A stretch of 17,237 bases of DNA from contig CANHPI010000015.1 in NCBI GenBank assembly GCA_947462425.1, forward strand, positions 1-17,237, read 5' to 3'. This stretch comes from Bacteroidota bacterium. GTDB lineage: Bacteria; Bacteroidota; Bacteroidia; B-17B0; B-17BO. Of this stretch, positions 8,320 to 16,193 are shown in pieces. The stretch's first letter is position 1, and each line of letters opens with the position of its first letter. Below the pieces are notes generated by a model, which saw only the letters and a list, made by a program, of their open reading frames with translations, had not been told where the DNA came from and made no database searches. The position numbers and the translations under genes are program-made.

Positions 8320-9076
8320 TAAAAAGGGTTTCCGGATATTGTATGTTAGTTAAATATAAAGCGTGACCAGCCACTGACATTCCGGCATCTGAACGGTTTT
8401 TATTTTCAATAATTATTTTAAATTCTTCTAAATTCATTTTTCCTCTTCCTACCTCTAATAAAGTACCAACAATAGCGCGTACCATATTCTGTAAAAAACG
8501 ATTAGCGGTTATTGTAAAAACAAACTCGGTATTACTAAGTTTAGACCATTGAGCAAAAACAACCTTACAAATATTAGTTTTTGTTTGTGTGTTTACTTTA
8601 CTAAAACTTGTAAAATCAGTAACCGTTAATAAATAAGCGGCTGCTTCATTCATGGCATCTAAATTTAAATCGCCATAATGCAATAATGAAGTAGATGTTA
8701 AAAAAGGATTTTTATAGGAATGTAATAAATACTGATAGCTTCTAAACTCAGCATCAAATCGAGCGCTAGCATCATCTTTAACTAAGTACATCCTTTTCAC
8801 CGCAATTTCAAAAGGCAATACTTTATTTAATTTATAAACATAATTAGTATCTGCTATATGTAAATCTATTTTCTCGGAATCAAAATGAGCAAAATAATCT
8901 TTAGCATGAACACCGGTATCGGTTCTACCACATCCTACAACTTTAATAGTTTCAGATAAAATCATGGACATTTTTTCTTCTAAAACTTCCTGAACAGTAT
9001 TTGGGGTATTATCCTGAATTTGCCAACCATTAAAATTGGCGCCATTATATGCTAACTGAATAAAGTAACGAGGCAT
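8312..9076 (-). CDS. truA: tRNA pseudouridine(38-40) synthase TruA
   Basis: 254 residues, normal for TruA, which converts uridine to pseudouridine at positions 38, 39 and 40 of the tRNA anticodon arm. The start FIQLAYNGANFNGWQIQ (5-21) is typical. The catalytic block GCGRTDTGVHAKDYFAHFD (48-66) contains the nucleophile Asp53. The closing block FLQNMVRAIVGTLLEVGRGK (193-212) forms the tRNA-binding and active-site wall. No extra domain is seen. It sits between the GDPD gene, 36 bases upstream, and the ABC exporter, which it overlaps by 8 bases. The grouping with an exporter suggests operon convenience rather than a joint function. Confidence 0.97.
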   Translation of the reverse strand: MPRYFIQLAYNGANFNGWQIQDNTPNTVQEVLEEKMSMILSETIKVVGCGRTDTGVHAKDYFAHFDSEKIDLHIADTNYVYKLNKVLPFEIAVKRMYLVKDDASARFDAEFRSYQYLLHSYKNPFLTSTSLLHYGDLNLDAMNEAAAYLLTVTDFTSFSKVNTQTKTNICKVVFAQWSKLSNTEFVFTITANRFLQNMVRAIVGTLLEVGRGKMNLEEFKIIIENKNRSDAGMSVAGHALYLTNIQYPETLFNG

Positions 9077-9112
9077 AGCGTAAAGATAATAATAGTTTTT
9101 GCAAACTAAATA

Positions 9113-9925
9113 TTACTTCAACTTTAAAATATCAGGTTTATTAGAAATAATTCCATCTACCCCTCGCTTTGCTAATTTACGAGCTTTTTTAGGGTCATTA
9201 ACAGTCCAAACATACACCGTTTTTCCTAAGTTATGAATTTTCCTAATCACACGTTTACTGCAAAATTTATAATATACATTTACTCCCTCCCAATTTTTGA
9301 AATCATCTTTACTAAAATGTTTATCAAAATTAAAACTCACTAAAGGAAGATTAAAAACAATTAATTTTTGAAGGTTTATGCTACTATCTCTTTTAGCAAC
9401 ATTTACCAAAGCTTCTTTATCAAACGAATGAATAGTGCTTATCCAACTTTGAGCTTTGTATTTTTTAATTAAATCAACAACGTGTTTTTCTATATTGGGA
9501 TAATAATTATTCCCTTTTTTTAATTCAATAAGTAATTTACATCGTCCATTTATCAAAGCAATAGCTTCTTCTAATGTGGGGGGATGTTCATTCCGAACAA
9601 TGTTTTGTTGTTTGATAGAAAGTTTCTTGAAGTCGTATGAAAAAATGTCCTTTATCAAACCTTTTCCATTAGTAGTTCTATCTAAACTTAAATCGTGCAT
9701 CAATATTACCACACTGTCTTTTGTTTGATGCACGTCAGTTTCAATAATTAAAGAACCCATTTCAATTGCTTTTTCAAAAGATGCCAAAGTATTCTCTGGC
9801 GCATAAGCACTAGCGCCGCGGTGAGCTATAATGATTGGATTTTGAGAGGAACCAATTAGTTGGAAAAATAAAATAAATAAAAAAAAACTATTATTCATTG
9901 TGCCATTAAAAAATTTAATTTTCAC
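9113..9925 (-). CDS. Secreted glycerophosphodiester phosphodiesterase (GDPD, UgpQ/GlpQ-like)
   Basis: 270 residues. The family hydrolyses glycerophosphodiesters, the deacylated headgroups of phospholipids, to glycerol-3-phosphate and an alcohol. The fold's catalytic residues are in place: HRG with His35 and Arg36, ENT (44-46), E62-T-D64, His77 in LMHD, and E135-L-K137. YVWTVND (238-244) and GVDGIISNKPDIL (255-267) close the TIM barrel. The N-terminus carries a very hydrophobic phenylalanine-rich stretch (about 13-25) ending in IGSSQ, which reads as a signal peptide without a lipobox cysteine, so a periplasmic or exported location is likely. An in-frame ATG at codon 10 (position 9898) would give a more compact signal peptide and is an equally good start. 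It lies 71 bases after mutS2 and 36 before truA. Confidence 0.9.
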   Translation of the reverse strand: MKIKFFNGTMNNSFFLFILFFQLIGSSQNPIIIAHRGASAYAPENTLASFEKAIEMGSLIIETDVHQTKDSVVILMHDLSLDRTTNGKGLIKDIFSYDFKKLSIKQQNIVRNEHPPTLEEAIALINGRCKLLIELKKGNNYYPNIEKHVVDLIKKYKAQSWISTIHSFDKEALVNVAKRDSSINLQKLIVFNLPLVSFNFDKHFSKDDFKNWEGVNVYYKFCSKRVIRKIHNLGKTVYVWTVNDPKKARKLAKRGVDGIISNKPDILKLK

Positions 9926-9996
9926 TTAGTGTTAAAAGCGCTTCTAATCCGCTCTGTGTGACATAAAACTCTTACCGTATAATTTATATCTCATCT

Positions 9997-12078
9997 CTAT
10001 TCTCGGACAATTTCTAAATTTTGAATATTAACAGTCATTTTTAAATGTCCGAATTTAATATTCACTTTTTCATTTTTAATTAATTCCACCATACCGATTT
10101 CATTACTATTTAAAACTTTTACTTTACTACCAACTTTTAACAAAGGTTTTAAACGAGCCACCTTTTTCTCTGCAAATTCATCACGTTTATTTTGCTTCGC
10201 TAACTCTTTACGTTTATTGGTTTCTGCGGTAATACCATCAATAAAGCGTTTTATTACTAACTTTCTATCGTCAGTTCTATTCCAATCATCCATTAAACGC
10301 AGATATTTTTGTCCAAATTCTGCCAAACGAGCCAACTCAATTTTTCTCTCTCTTTCTTTTTCTATTTTCTCTCTATAATTTGTTGATAGAACATCATATT
10401 TTTCCTTCGAAATTTTCTTTAAAAATTCTTCATGCTCAGTTCGTTCAATTGCTTCATTCAACCTAGTTTTTTGTTGTTGAACCTCGGCCAATAAAATATT
10501 TAAATCAACTTTATCTGTATCAATTTTTTCTTTAGCTCTTTCAATTAAATCTTTCGGAAAGCCTACTCTTTCAGCTACCTCAAAGGTATAACTGCTTCCG
10601 GGTTCTCCAACAGTTAAAATATATTTTGGATCTAAGGTTTCCAAATCAAACAACATACTTCCGTTTGATACACCATTTAATTTATTAGCCAATAATTTCA
10701 CATTAGAATAATGCGTAGTTATTACACCAAATGTTTTTGATTTAACTAATTCTTCTAAAACAACCTCAGCCATGGCGCCTCCTAATTCAGGATCTGTGCC
10801 ACTTCCAAACTCATCCATTAACACGAGCGTATTAGAACTTACTGTTTTTAAAATGGTAATCATGTTTTTAAGTCGTGCACTATAGGTACTTAATTCATGT
10901 TCTATACTTTGAGTATCGCCAATATCAATTAAAATATGTTTAAAAAAACTCATGACTGAATTTTCAGCAACAGAAACTAACAAGCCTGATTGCAACATGG
11001 TTTGCAATAACCCTACCGTTTTTAATGTGATTGATTTACCACCAGCATTTGGTCCAGAAATAACCAATAAATGATTTTCAGTTTCTAAATGAATAGTTAA
11101 TGGGACTGTATGTTTCTTTAATTCCTTGTTTTGTAAAAACAAAACCGGATGATAAGCTTTATTTAATTTTAACTCTGATGAAGCAGAAATAAAAGGTAAT
11201 GTTGCGTTAATTAATTGTGCAAACTTTGCTTTGCCTTTTAAAAAATCAAGTTCAATTAATAACTCATTGTATTGTTTTAATTGATAAGAAAACGGTCTTA
11301 ATGTATTGGTCAGTTCTCTTAATATTCTATTTATTTCACGACGTTCGTCAATTTCTAGTTCAGCAATATCATTGTTAATACTAATTGTTGCGCCAGGTTC
11401 AATAAAAATAGTTTTACCAGTTTCGCTTTTATTATGCACAAAACCACTAATTTCAGATTTATGTTCAACTAAAACCGCCAAGGTTCTTCGTCCATTAAAA
11501 AAACTTTCTTCATTATCTCTAATAAAACCAAGTTTACGCAATTCATTAACTTGCCGATCAAACTTAGCATCGCTTTCACGACGTTTTTCAGATAAATCTT
11601 TACGGATTTTTTGCAACTCTTTAGATGCCGAATTTTTTACAGTTGCATCAAAATCAACAATACGATCTATCTCTTCTATTATAAATTTATTATCCTCTAA
11701 ATTATCTGCCACTTGGGTCAAATAAGGCATAAGGCTTTTTTTATTTTTCAAAAAACGAATAACAGTATTACTAATCTCAGTGGCTTGTTTAATCAATAAA
11801 AATTGTTCTTCGGTTAACATGCTGCCTTCCAATCCCAACAAAGAAGCTTCCTTCAAAAAATCTTCAAATTGAATATCAGGGAAAAAAGATTGACCACTTA
11901 TTGTATCTTTTAGTTCAGAAACTCTATGTAATTCAATAGATAATTTTTCGTTATTTTCAAAAACAGAAATTTGTGCCGCTTTATGTTTAGCACCATTACT
12001 ATAACAAAAATTAGTAATGTATTTTTTTATTCTATAGAACTCTAATAATTCGAGGGCTTCAGGTTCAATATTGTTCAT
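9997..12078 (-). CDS. mutS2: MutS2-family ATPase lacking the Smr domain
   Basis: 693 residues, against about 780 for the Bacillus protein. MutS2 is a MutS paralogue without the mismatch-recognition domains; in Firmicutes it also acts on collided ribosomes. The order is the MutS core/lever (about 1-290), then the ATPase with Walker A GPNAGGKS (342-349), STYSARL (397-403), Walker B LVLMDEFGSGTDP (418-430) and TTHYSNV (454-460). A long charged coiled-coil region follows (about 510-645), then a small beta-type domain, LKVGSKVKVLNSNEIG (647-662) to the end. The protein stops where the Smr nuclease domain normally follows, and the 71 bases downstream cannot encode it. The stop follows a complete KOW-like segment, so this looks like a natural shorter form, as in related Bacteroidota, not a frameshift. 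It appears to head the leftward five-gene operon. Confidence 0.93.
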   Translation of the reverse strand: MNNIEPEALELLEFYRIKKYITNFCYSNGAKHKAAQISVFENNEKLSIELHRVSELKDTISGQSFFPDIQFEDFLKEASLLGLEGSMLTEEQFLLIKQATEISNTVIRFLKNKKSLMPYLTQVADNLEDNKFIIEEIDRIVDFDATVKNSASKELQKIRKDLSEKRRESDAKFDRQVNELRKLGFIRDNEESFFNGRRTLAVLVEHKSEISGFVHNKSETGKTIFIEPGATISINNDIAELEIDERREINRILRELTNTLRPFSYQLKQYNELLIELDFLKGKAKFAQLINATLPFISASSELKLNKAYHPVLFLQNKELKKHTVPLTIHLETENHLLVISGPNAGGKSITLKTVGLLQTMLQSGLLVSVAENSVMSFFKHILIDIGDTQSIEHELSTYSARLKNMITILKTVSSNTLVLMDEFGSGTDPELGGAMAEVVLEELVKSKTFGVITTHYSNVKLLANKLNGVSNGSMLFDLETLDPKYILTVGEPGSSYTFEVAERVGFPKDLIERAKEKIDTDKVDLNILLAEVQQQKTRLNEAIERTEHEEFLKKISKEKYDVLSTNYREKIEKERERKIELARLAEFGQKYLRLMDDWNRTDDRKLVIKRFIDGITAETNKRKELAKQNKRDEFAEKKVARLKPLLKVGSKVKVLNSNEIGMVELIKNEKVNIKFGHLKMTVNIQNLEIVRE

Positions 12079-12094
12079 TGCAGCATTAAATTTA

Positions 12095-12121
12095 AACTAT
12101 TTTTTCAATAAAAAAATAGTT
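12095..12121. promoter_or_regulatory. 11-base perfect inverted repeat between mutS2 and the DUF349 gene
   Basis: AACTATTTTTT (12095-12105) is the exact reverse complement of AAAAAATAGTT (12111-12121), with a 5-base spacer CAATA. It sits 17 bases before the mutS2 start and just upstream of the -33 box proposed for the DUF349 gene. Being between two divergent starts, it cannot end either gene. It could be an operator for a dimeric regulator or a leader hairpin of mutS2. Its AT richness means chance is possible. Confidence 0.4.
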
Positions 12122-12128
12122 GTAATGT

Positions 12129-12158
12129 TTTGTAAATTAAATTTTTACTTTATTTTTG
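12129..12158 (+). promoter_or_regulatory. Predicted Bacteroidota-type promoter of the DUF349 gene
   Basis: TTTG at 12129-12132 and TATTTTTG at 12151-12158 match the -33 and -7 (TAnnTTTG) boxes recognised by the Bacteroidota primary sigma factor, with an 18-base spacer. Transcription would start near 12165, leaving a leader of about 45 bases containing AGAAAGG at 12191-12197 as a weak ribosome binding site 11 bases before the ATG. Confidence 0.6.
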
Positions 12159-12208
12159 ATAGGTTATATAAACTAAACAAAAAACCCTAAAGAAAGGTTT
12201 ATAAAAAA

Positions 12209-13936
12209 ATGAAGAACGTAATTATTACAAAACTGGAAGAAATGCTTCAACAACCTGAAGCTAGTGCTGTTGCTCACCAAATGCGCACTCTGCAAAAAGA
12301 GTATCAAAAATTGTGGACAGCCGAATTCGAAACTGCTAAACAAGAATTTGTTGAAGAAGGCGGCAAAGCAAAAGAATTTGAATATGCTAAATCTGTGGAA
12401 GATTTAAAAATATCTGAATTAATTGATAAAATCGAAAAAAAGAAAAAAGAAGAAGACGCTCGTCTAGCAATTGAGCAAGGCAAAAATTTAATAATTCGCC
12501 AAGACATTATTTCCAAAATAAACGACCTTAGTCAAGTAAGTGATAATATTGGTGCTGCAATTAAAAAATTAGTTGAGTTGCAAGGCCAATGGAAAGCAAC
12601 AGGTGCTGTTTCTCCTCATAAATACAAAGAAAACCAAGCGGAATATAGCAAAGCCATTGAAGAATTTAATTACAAATTAAGTTTATCAAAACAGCTACAA
12701 GAACACGATTTGAAACGTAATTACGAATTAAAAACGGAGTTATTAGAAAAGATAAAAGCTATTAAAGATCAAACTAATATTAAAGAAGCTGAGCGCTTAA
12801 TTAAAATTTACCGCAACGATTGGGAAGAAATTGGGCCTGTACCAAATGATAAATGGGATGAATTAAAAGGAAGTTTTAGAGCAGCACTAGACGAAGCTTA
12901 TTCGAAATTAAAAGCACATTACAATTCAGTTGAAGAAGAAAAAGAAGCTAATTTAAATCAGAAAAAAACGCTACTTGAAAAAATAAAAGAAATTATTACT
13001 AAATCGGAAACAGCAAGCGGACCAATTTGGAATAATTTGACCAATGAGTTAGTGACTTTACAATCCGAATGGAAAACTATTGGTAGAGCTAACGCAAAAG
13101 ACAATGATAAAGCCTGGGCTGAGTTTAGAGAATTATGCGATATGTTTTTTGATAAGAAAAAAGCATTTTTTAGCGTTTTTCATGAAAAAATGGGCGTAAT
13201 TAAAACTCAAAAACAAGAGTTAATTGCTAAAGCAAATGGCTTAAAAGTAAGCACTGATTGGCAAAAAACAGGTTTAGCTTTAATTAAATTACAGGATGCC
13301 TGGAAAAAAATTCCTCATGCAGGCGGTGACGAAACAAAACTATTTAATCAGTTTAGAGCAGCTTGCAATCATTTTTTTGATGCCAAAAAAGCTCATTTTG
13401 AAGCTATTGATGCTAGCTTTGAAAATAACTTAACGCACAAAGAAGACCTATTGAAAAAAATTAATGAGTTTAATTTATCTGAAAACACTTCCGAAAATCA
13501 CTCTGCATTAAAACAATTTGCAACTGATTGGAATAATGCAGGTATGGTTCCAATGAAAGATAAAAAGCGCGTGAATGATGCTTTTTATAACCGACTAGAT
13601 GAATTGTATGAGAAAATGAATGTGGGCGCTGCTGAAAAATTTATGATGCAATTTAAAACTAAATTAGAGCGTTTATCAAATGGCGAAAATCCAGAAGTTG
13701 CATTAAAAAAAGAAGCCGACTATTTCAAAAAACAAATTGATGAAATTAATGGACGTATAAAAACTTACGATAACAATTTAGGTTTTTTTAAATCGAGTAG
13801 CAAAGGCATTAATCCATTTATGAAAGAAATAGAAGATAAAATTAATGCTGAAAAACAAAAAATTGCTGACTTTAATGAGAAACGAAAAATGGTTGTTGCT
13901 GAATTAAACAAATTAAAGCCAGCTGAAATTGCTTAA
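12209..13936 (+). CDS. Five-repeat DUF349 protein of unknown function
   Basis: 575 residues, highly charged and rich in Lys and Glu, helical throughout, with no signal peptide or membrane segment. Five DUF349 repeats can be read by their W-K/D-x-I/A-G core followed by a charged helix: tryptophans at 128, 205, 288, 365 and 441, spaced 76-83 residues. The best repeats are WKATGAVSPHKYKENQAEY (128-146) and WEEIGPVPNDKWDELKGSF (205-223). The first 100 residues and the tail (about 480-575) are mostly coiled-coil-like, the latter with Lys/Glu-rich helices. DUF349 proteins are widespread in Bacteroidota and Actinobacteria with no established biochemical activity; a structural or nucleic-acid-associated role would be a guess. 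It is a single-gene unit with its own promoter and terminator, divergent from mutS2. Confidence 0.9.
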   Translation: MKNVIITKLEEMLQQPEASAVAHQMRTLQKEYQKLWTAEFETAKQEFVEEGGKAKEFEYAKSVEDLKISELIDKIEKKKKEEDARLAIEQGKNLIIRQDIISKINDLSQVSDNIGAAIKKLVELQGQWKATGAVSPHKYKENQAEYSKAIEEFNYKLSLSKQLQEHDLKRNYELKTELLEKIKAIKDQTNIKEAERLIKIYRNDWEEIGPVPNDKWDELKGSFRAALDEAYSKLKAHYNSVEEEKEANLNQKKTLLEKIKEIITKSETASGPIWNNLTNELVTLQSEWKTIGRANAKDNDKAWAEFRELCDMFFDKKKAFFSVFHEKMGVIKTQKQELIAKANGLKVSTDWQKTGLALIKLQDAWKKIPHAGGDETKLFNQFRAACNHFFDAKKAHFEAIDASFENNLTHKEDLLKKINEFNLSENTSENHSALKQFATDWNNAGMVPMKDKKRVNDAFYNRLDELYEKMNVGAAEKFMMQFKTKLERLSNGENPEVALKKEADYFKKQIDEINGRIKTYDNNLGFFKSSSKGINPFMKEIEDKINAEKQKIADFNEKRKMVVAELNKLKPAEIA

Positions 13937-13958
13937 TGCAAACAATTGCGAACAAATT

Positions 13959-13993
13959 AAAAAGCTACCTCAACCTTGTGGTAGCTTTTTTTT
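13959..13993 (+). terminator. Rho-independent terminator of the DUF349 gene
   Basis: AAAGCTACC (13961-13969) pairs with GGTAGCTTT (13980-13988) around a 10-base loop, followed by T residues to 13993. It lies 24 bases after the stop codon. The A run before the stem could also allow weak function in the other direction, but no leftward gene ends here. Confidence 0.9.
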
Positions 13994-14016
13994 ATAAAGA
14001 TTTAATTAAAATGCAA

Positions 14017-14024
14017 TAGATTTG
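14017..14024 (+). promoter_or_regulatory. Predicted -7 box of the FrnE-like gene
   Basis: TAGATTTG is a perfect match to the Bacteroidota -7 consensus TAnnTTTG, 27 bases before the ATG, giving a leader of about 20 bases. The -33 region falls in the T run of the preceding terminator and lacks a clear TTG, so the match is half complete. Confidence 0.5.
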
Positions 14025-14051
14025 ATGATATAATTTAATAAACAAAATAAT

Positions 14052-14702
14052 ATGAACGTAGAAATTTGGAGTGACGTAATGTGTCCGTTTTGTTATATAG
14101 GCAAGCGTAAATTTGAAAAAGCCTTAGCGCAATTTTCCCATAAAGATAAGATTAATGTCATCTGGAAAAGTTTTCAATTAGACCCAACAACCATTACTAA
14201 TCCAAGCCTAAATACAATTGATAATTTAGCTCAAAAAAAAGGTTGGAGCAAAGAACAAGCTGATCAAACAATTGCTCATGTAACAGGCATTGCAAAACAA
14301 GTTGGATTAGATTTTCATTTTGAAAAAGCGATTGTAGCAAATTCACTAGATGCACATCGTTTATCGCACTTAGCAAAAAAATATGGTAAGCAAAATGAAT
14401 TAGAAGAAAAATTATTTTCAGCTTATTTTATTGAAGGTAAAAATACAGCAGATTTTAATACACTTTTACAAATTGCAACAGAACTTGGGTTAGATAAAAC
14501 AGAAGTAAGTGCCCTTTTAAAAAGTAATACTTATACTAACGAAGTTTATCATGACATAAAACAAGCGCAACAAATTGGCGTTAATGGTGTTCCATTTTTT
14601 TTATTAGATAATAAATATGCCGTTTCAGGAGCGCAGGAATCTGACACTTTTTTAGGCGCATTAACAAAATCATACGAAGAACATACTTTAAAAAAAATTT
14701 AG
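14052..14702 (+). CDS. FrnE-type DsbA-family oxidoreductase (thioredoxin fold)
   Basis: 216 residues, typical of the FrnE/YwbO branch of DsbA-like proteins. The thioredoxin-type active site CPFC is at 11-14, right after the first strand VEIWSDVM, and a cis-proline is at Pro181 in GVNGVPFFLLD (176-186). An inserted helical domain (about 60-165) contains the family block NSLDAHRLSHLAKKYGK (97-113). Unlike periplasmic DsbA it has no signal peptide, so it is expected in the cytoplasm. Some relatives respond to oxidative stress or act as 2-hydroxychromene-2-carboxylate isomerase-like enzymes, and the true substrate here is unknown. It is a single-gene unit between the DUF349 terminator and a shared bidirectional terminator. 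Confidence 0.92.
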   Translation: MNVEIWSDVMCPFCYIGKRKFEKALAQFSHKDKINVIWKSFQLDPTTITNPSLNTIDNLAQKKGWSKEQADQTIAHVTGIAKQVGLDFHFEKAIVANSLDAHRLSHLAKKYGKQNELEEKLFSAYFIEGKNTADFNTLLQIATELGLDKTEVSALLKSNTYTNEVYHDIKQAQQIGVNGVPFFLLDNKYAVSGAQESDTFLGALTKSYEEHTLKKI

Positions 14703-14789
14703 AAACAGTTGCTTCAATTAATAATGACTTTTGCGGTAAGGATGGCTACAAACTTTAATTAATTTTTCAATCAACCTCTGTTCGAGTTT

Positions 14790-14872
14790 TCACCTTGAGC
14801 AAAGTCTAAAGGAGATAACTGTAATATTTAAGAATCCACTTATTTTTCGCTTCTCAACTCCGCTCGAAGTAA
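14790..14872. repeat. Pair of degraded REP-like units in inverted orientation
   Basis: The reverse complement of 14790-14805 reads ACTTTGCTCAAGGTGA and 14857-14872 reads ACTCCGCTCGAAGTAA. They agree at 11 of 16 positions and all five differences are transitions. The second unit is framed by CTTC (14850-14853) and GAAG (14866-14869). The core resembles the ACTTCGCTCA-type intergenic repeats I know from flavobacterial genomes, here decayed. No gene is visible in the stretch. Confidence 0.45.
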
Positions 14873-14890
14873 TAATTAAATTAACGAAAT

Positions 14891-14932
14891 AAAAAAAAGT
14901 CCTTTATGAAATTTCATAAAGGACTTTTTTTT
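14891..14932. terminator. Bidirectional rho-independent terminator (21-base perfect arms)
   Basis: Bases 14891-14911 are the exact reverse complement of 14912-14932: eight A residues, AGTCC-type stem, then the mirror ending in eight T residues. Allowing a small loop, the stem is about 18-19 pairs in either direction. It lies 188 bases after the FrnE-like gene stop and 18 bases after the acyl-CoA dehydrogenase stop on the opposite strand, so it can serve both converging genes. Confidence 0.92.
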
Positions 14933-14950
14933 AAAACTTTAAAACTATTA

Positions 14951-16093
14951 CTAATCCGCTAACAAAGCTCTTGATATTACGATGCGTTGTACTTCGCTCG
15001 TACCTTCATAAATTTGAGTAATTTTTGCATCACGCATTAAACGTTCAACATGGTATTCTTTTACATAACCGTAACCGCCATGAATTTGAACAGCTTCTGT
15101 TGTAACCCACATCGCCACTTCTGATGCAAATACTTTTGCCTGTGCACCTTCTTTTTCACAAGGTAAACCTTGATCTTTTAACCAAGCTGCGCGGTAAATT
15201 AATAAACGAGCCGCTTCAATACGAGTAGCCATGTCTGCTAATTTAAATTGAATGATTTGATGCTGAGAGATTAATTTTCCAAATGCTTTACGTTCTTTTG
15301 AATAAGCTAATGCTAACTCGTATGCACCCTGCGCAATTCCTAAAGCCTGCGATGCAATGCCAATTCGCCCACCACCTAATGTCTTCATAGCGAATTTAAA
15401 ACCAAATCCATCTTCCCCTATTCTATTTTCTTTAGGAACTTTCACATCAGTAAACATCAATGAATGTGTGTCGCTTCCACGAATACCTAATTTATTTTCT
15501 TTTGGTCCAACCACAAAACCAGGCATTCCTCTTTCCATAATTAAGCAGTTAATACCTTTATGTCCTAATTCAACATTAGTTTGAACCATTACCAAATAAA
15601 TAGAAGCAGAACTTCCATTAGTAATCCAGTTTTTAGTCCCATTAACTAAATAATGGTCGCCTTTGTCAAAAGCAGTTGTTCTTTGAGAAGTGGCATCACT
15701 ACCCGCTTCTGGCTCTGATAAACAAAATGCCCCAATTTTTTCTCCTTTTGCAATTGGAACTAAATATTTTTGTTTTTGTTCTTCTGTTCCAAAGTGTTCT
15801 AATCCCCAACATACTAATGAGTTATTTACACTCATTACCACACTAACCGAAGCATCAATTTTAGAAATTTCTTCCATTGCTAGCACATATGAAATAGCAT
15901 CCATACCGCCACCGCCGTATTTAGGATCTACCATCATGCCTAAAAAACCTAATTCACCTAATTTTTTAACTTGTTCTGCCGGAAATTTTTGATGTTCATC
16001 TCTATCAATTACTCCTGGTTTACATTCGTTTTGAGCGAAATCGCGAGCTGCTGATTGAATCATCAATTGCTCTTCTGTTAATTGAAATTGCAT
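14951..16093 (-). CDS. Acyl-CoA dehydrogenase (short/medium-chain type)
   Basis: 380 residues, the usual length of the FAD-dependent acyl-CoA dehydrogenases that introduce the alpha-beta double bond in fatty-acid or branched-chain acyl-CoA breakdown, passing electrons to an electron-transfer flavoprotein. The three domains are complete. The start MQFQLTEEQLMI is typical; the flavin-side motifs are CLSEPEAGSD (124-133) and NWITNG (155-160). The C-terminal block QIHGGYGYVKEYHVERLMRD (336-355) is followed by YEGTSE (362-367), with Glu363 in the position of the catalytic base of the short-chain and butyryl-CoA group. Chain-length preference cannot be told. It is a single-gene unit with a good promoter and a strong terminator, divergent from anmK. 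Confidence 0.95.
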   Translation of the reverse strand: MQFQLTEEQLMIQSAARDFAQNECKPGVIDRDEHQKFPAEQVKKLGELGFLGMMVDPKYGGGGMDAISYVLAMEEISKIDASVSVVMSVNNSLVCWGLEHFGTEEQKQKYLVPIAKGEKIGAFCLSEPEAGSDATSQRTTAFDKGDHYLVNGTKNWITNGSSASIYLVMVQTNVELGHKGINCLIMERGMPGFVVGPKENKLGIRGSDTHSLMFTDVKVPKENRIGEDGFGFKFAMKTLGGGRIGIASQALGIAQGAYELALAYSKERKAFGKLISQHQIIQFKLADMATRIEAARLLIYRAAWLKDQGLPCEKEGAQAKVFASEVAMWVTTEAVQIHGGYGYVKEYHVERLMRDAKITQIYEGTSEVQRIVISRALLAD

Positions 16094-16132
16094 GGTAACT
16101 TGTTTTAGGGGTTTAATTAAAATTCAACTTTA

Positions 16133-16162
16133 CAAAAGTAAAAGAATATTAAAATTGACCAA
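16133..16162 (-). promoter_or_regulatory. Predicted Bacteroidota-type promoter of the acyl-CoA dehydrogenase gene
   Basis: Read leftwards, TTG (16162-16160), a 19-base spacer and TACTTTTG (16140-16133) match the -33 and -7 (TAnnTTTG) consensus at the preferred distance. Transcription would start near 16126, about 33 bases before the ATG. This is the best-spaced promoter match in the window. Confidence 0.65.
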
Positions 16163-16165
16163 GTT

Positions 16166-16193
16166 TTTGTAGCGAAATTTTTAGACTATTTTG
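16166..16193 (+). promoter_or_regulatory. Possible promoter of anmK
   Basis: TTTG (16166-16169), a 17-base spacer and TATTTTG (16187-16193), which is one base short of TAnnTTTG. It lies about 60 bases before the anmK ATG and abuts the divergent dehydrogenase promoter without overlapping it. The match is imperfect. Confidence 0.35.

Noticed and set aside
11306..11725. Rightward open frame of 139 codons inside mutS2
   Set aside because: Antisense shadow; serine- and leucine-rich composition is the complement of the charged coiled-coil coding strand.
14703..14890. Small gene or RNA gene in the gap after the FrnE-like gene
   Set aside because: Stops occur in all frames, no tRNA-like fold was found, and the stretch is better explained by degraded repeats.
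15357..15992. Two rightward open frames inside the acyl-CoA dehydrogenase gene
   Set aside because: Both lie opposite highly conserved catalytic regions and have no features of real proteins.
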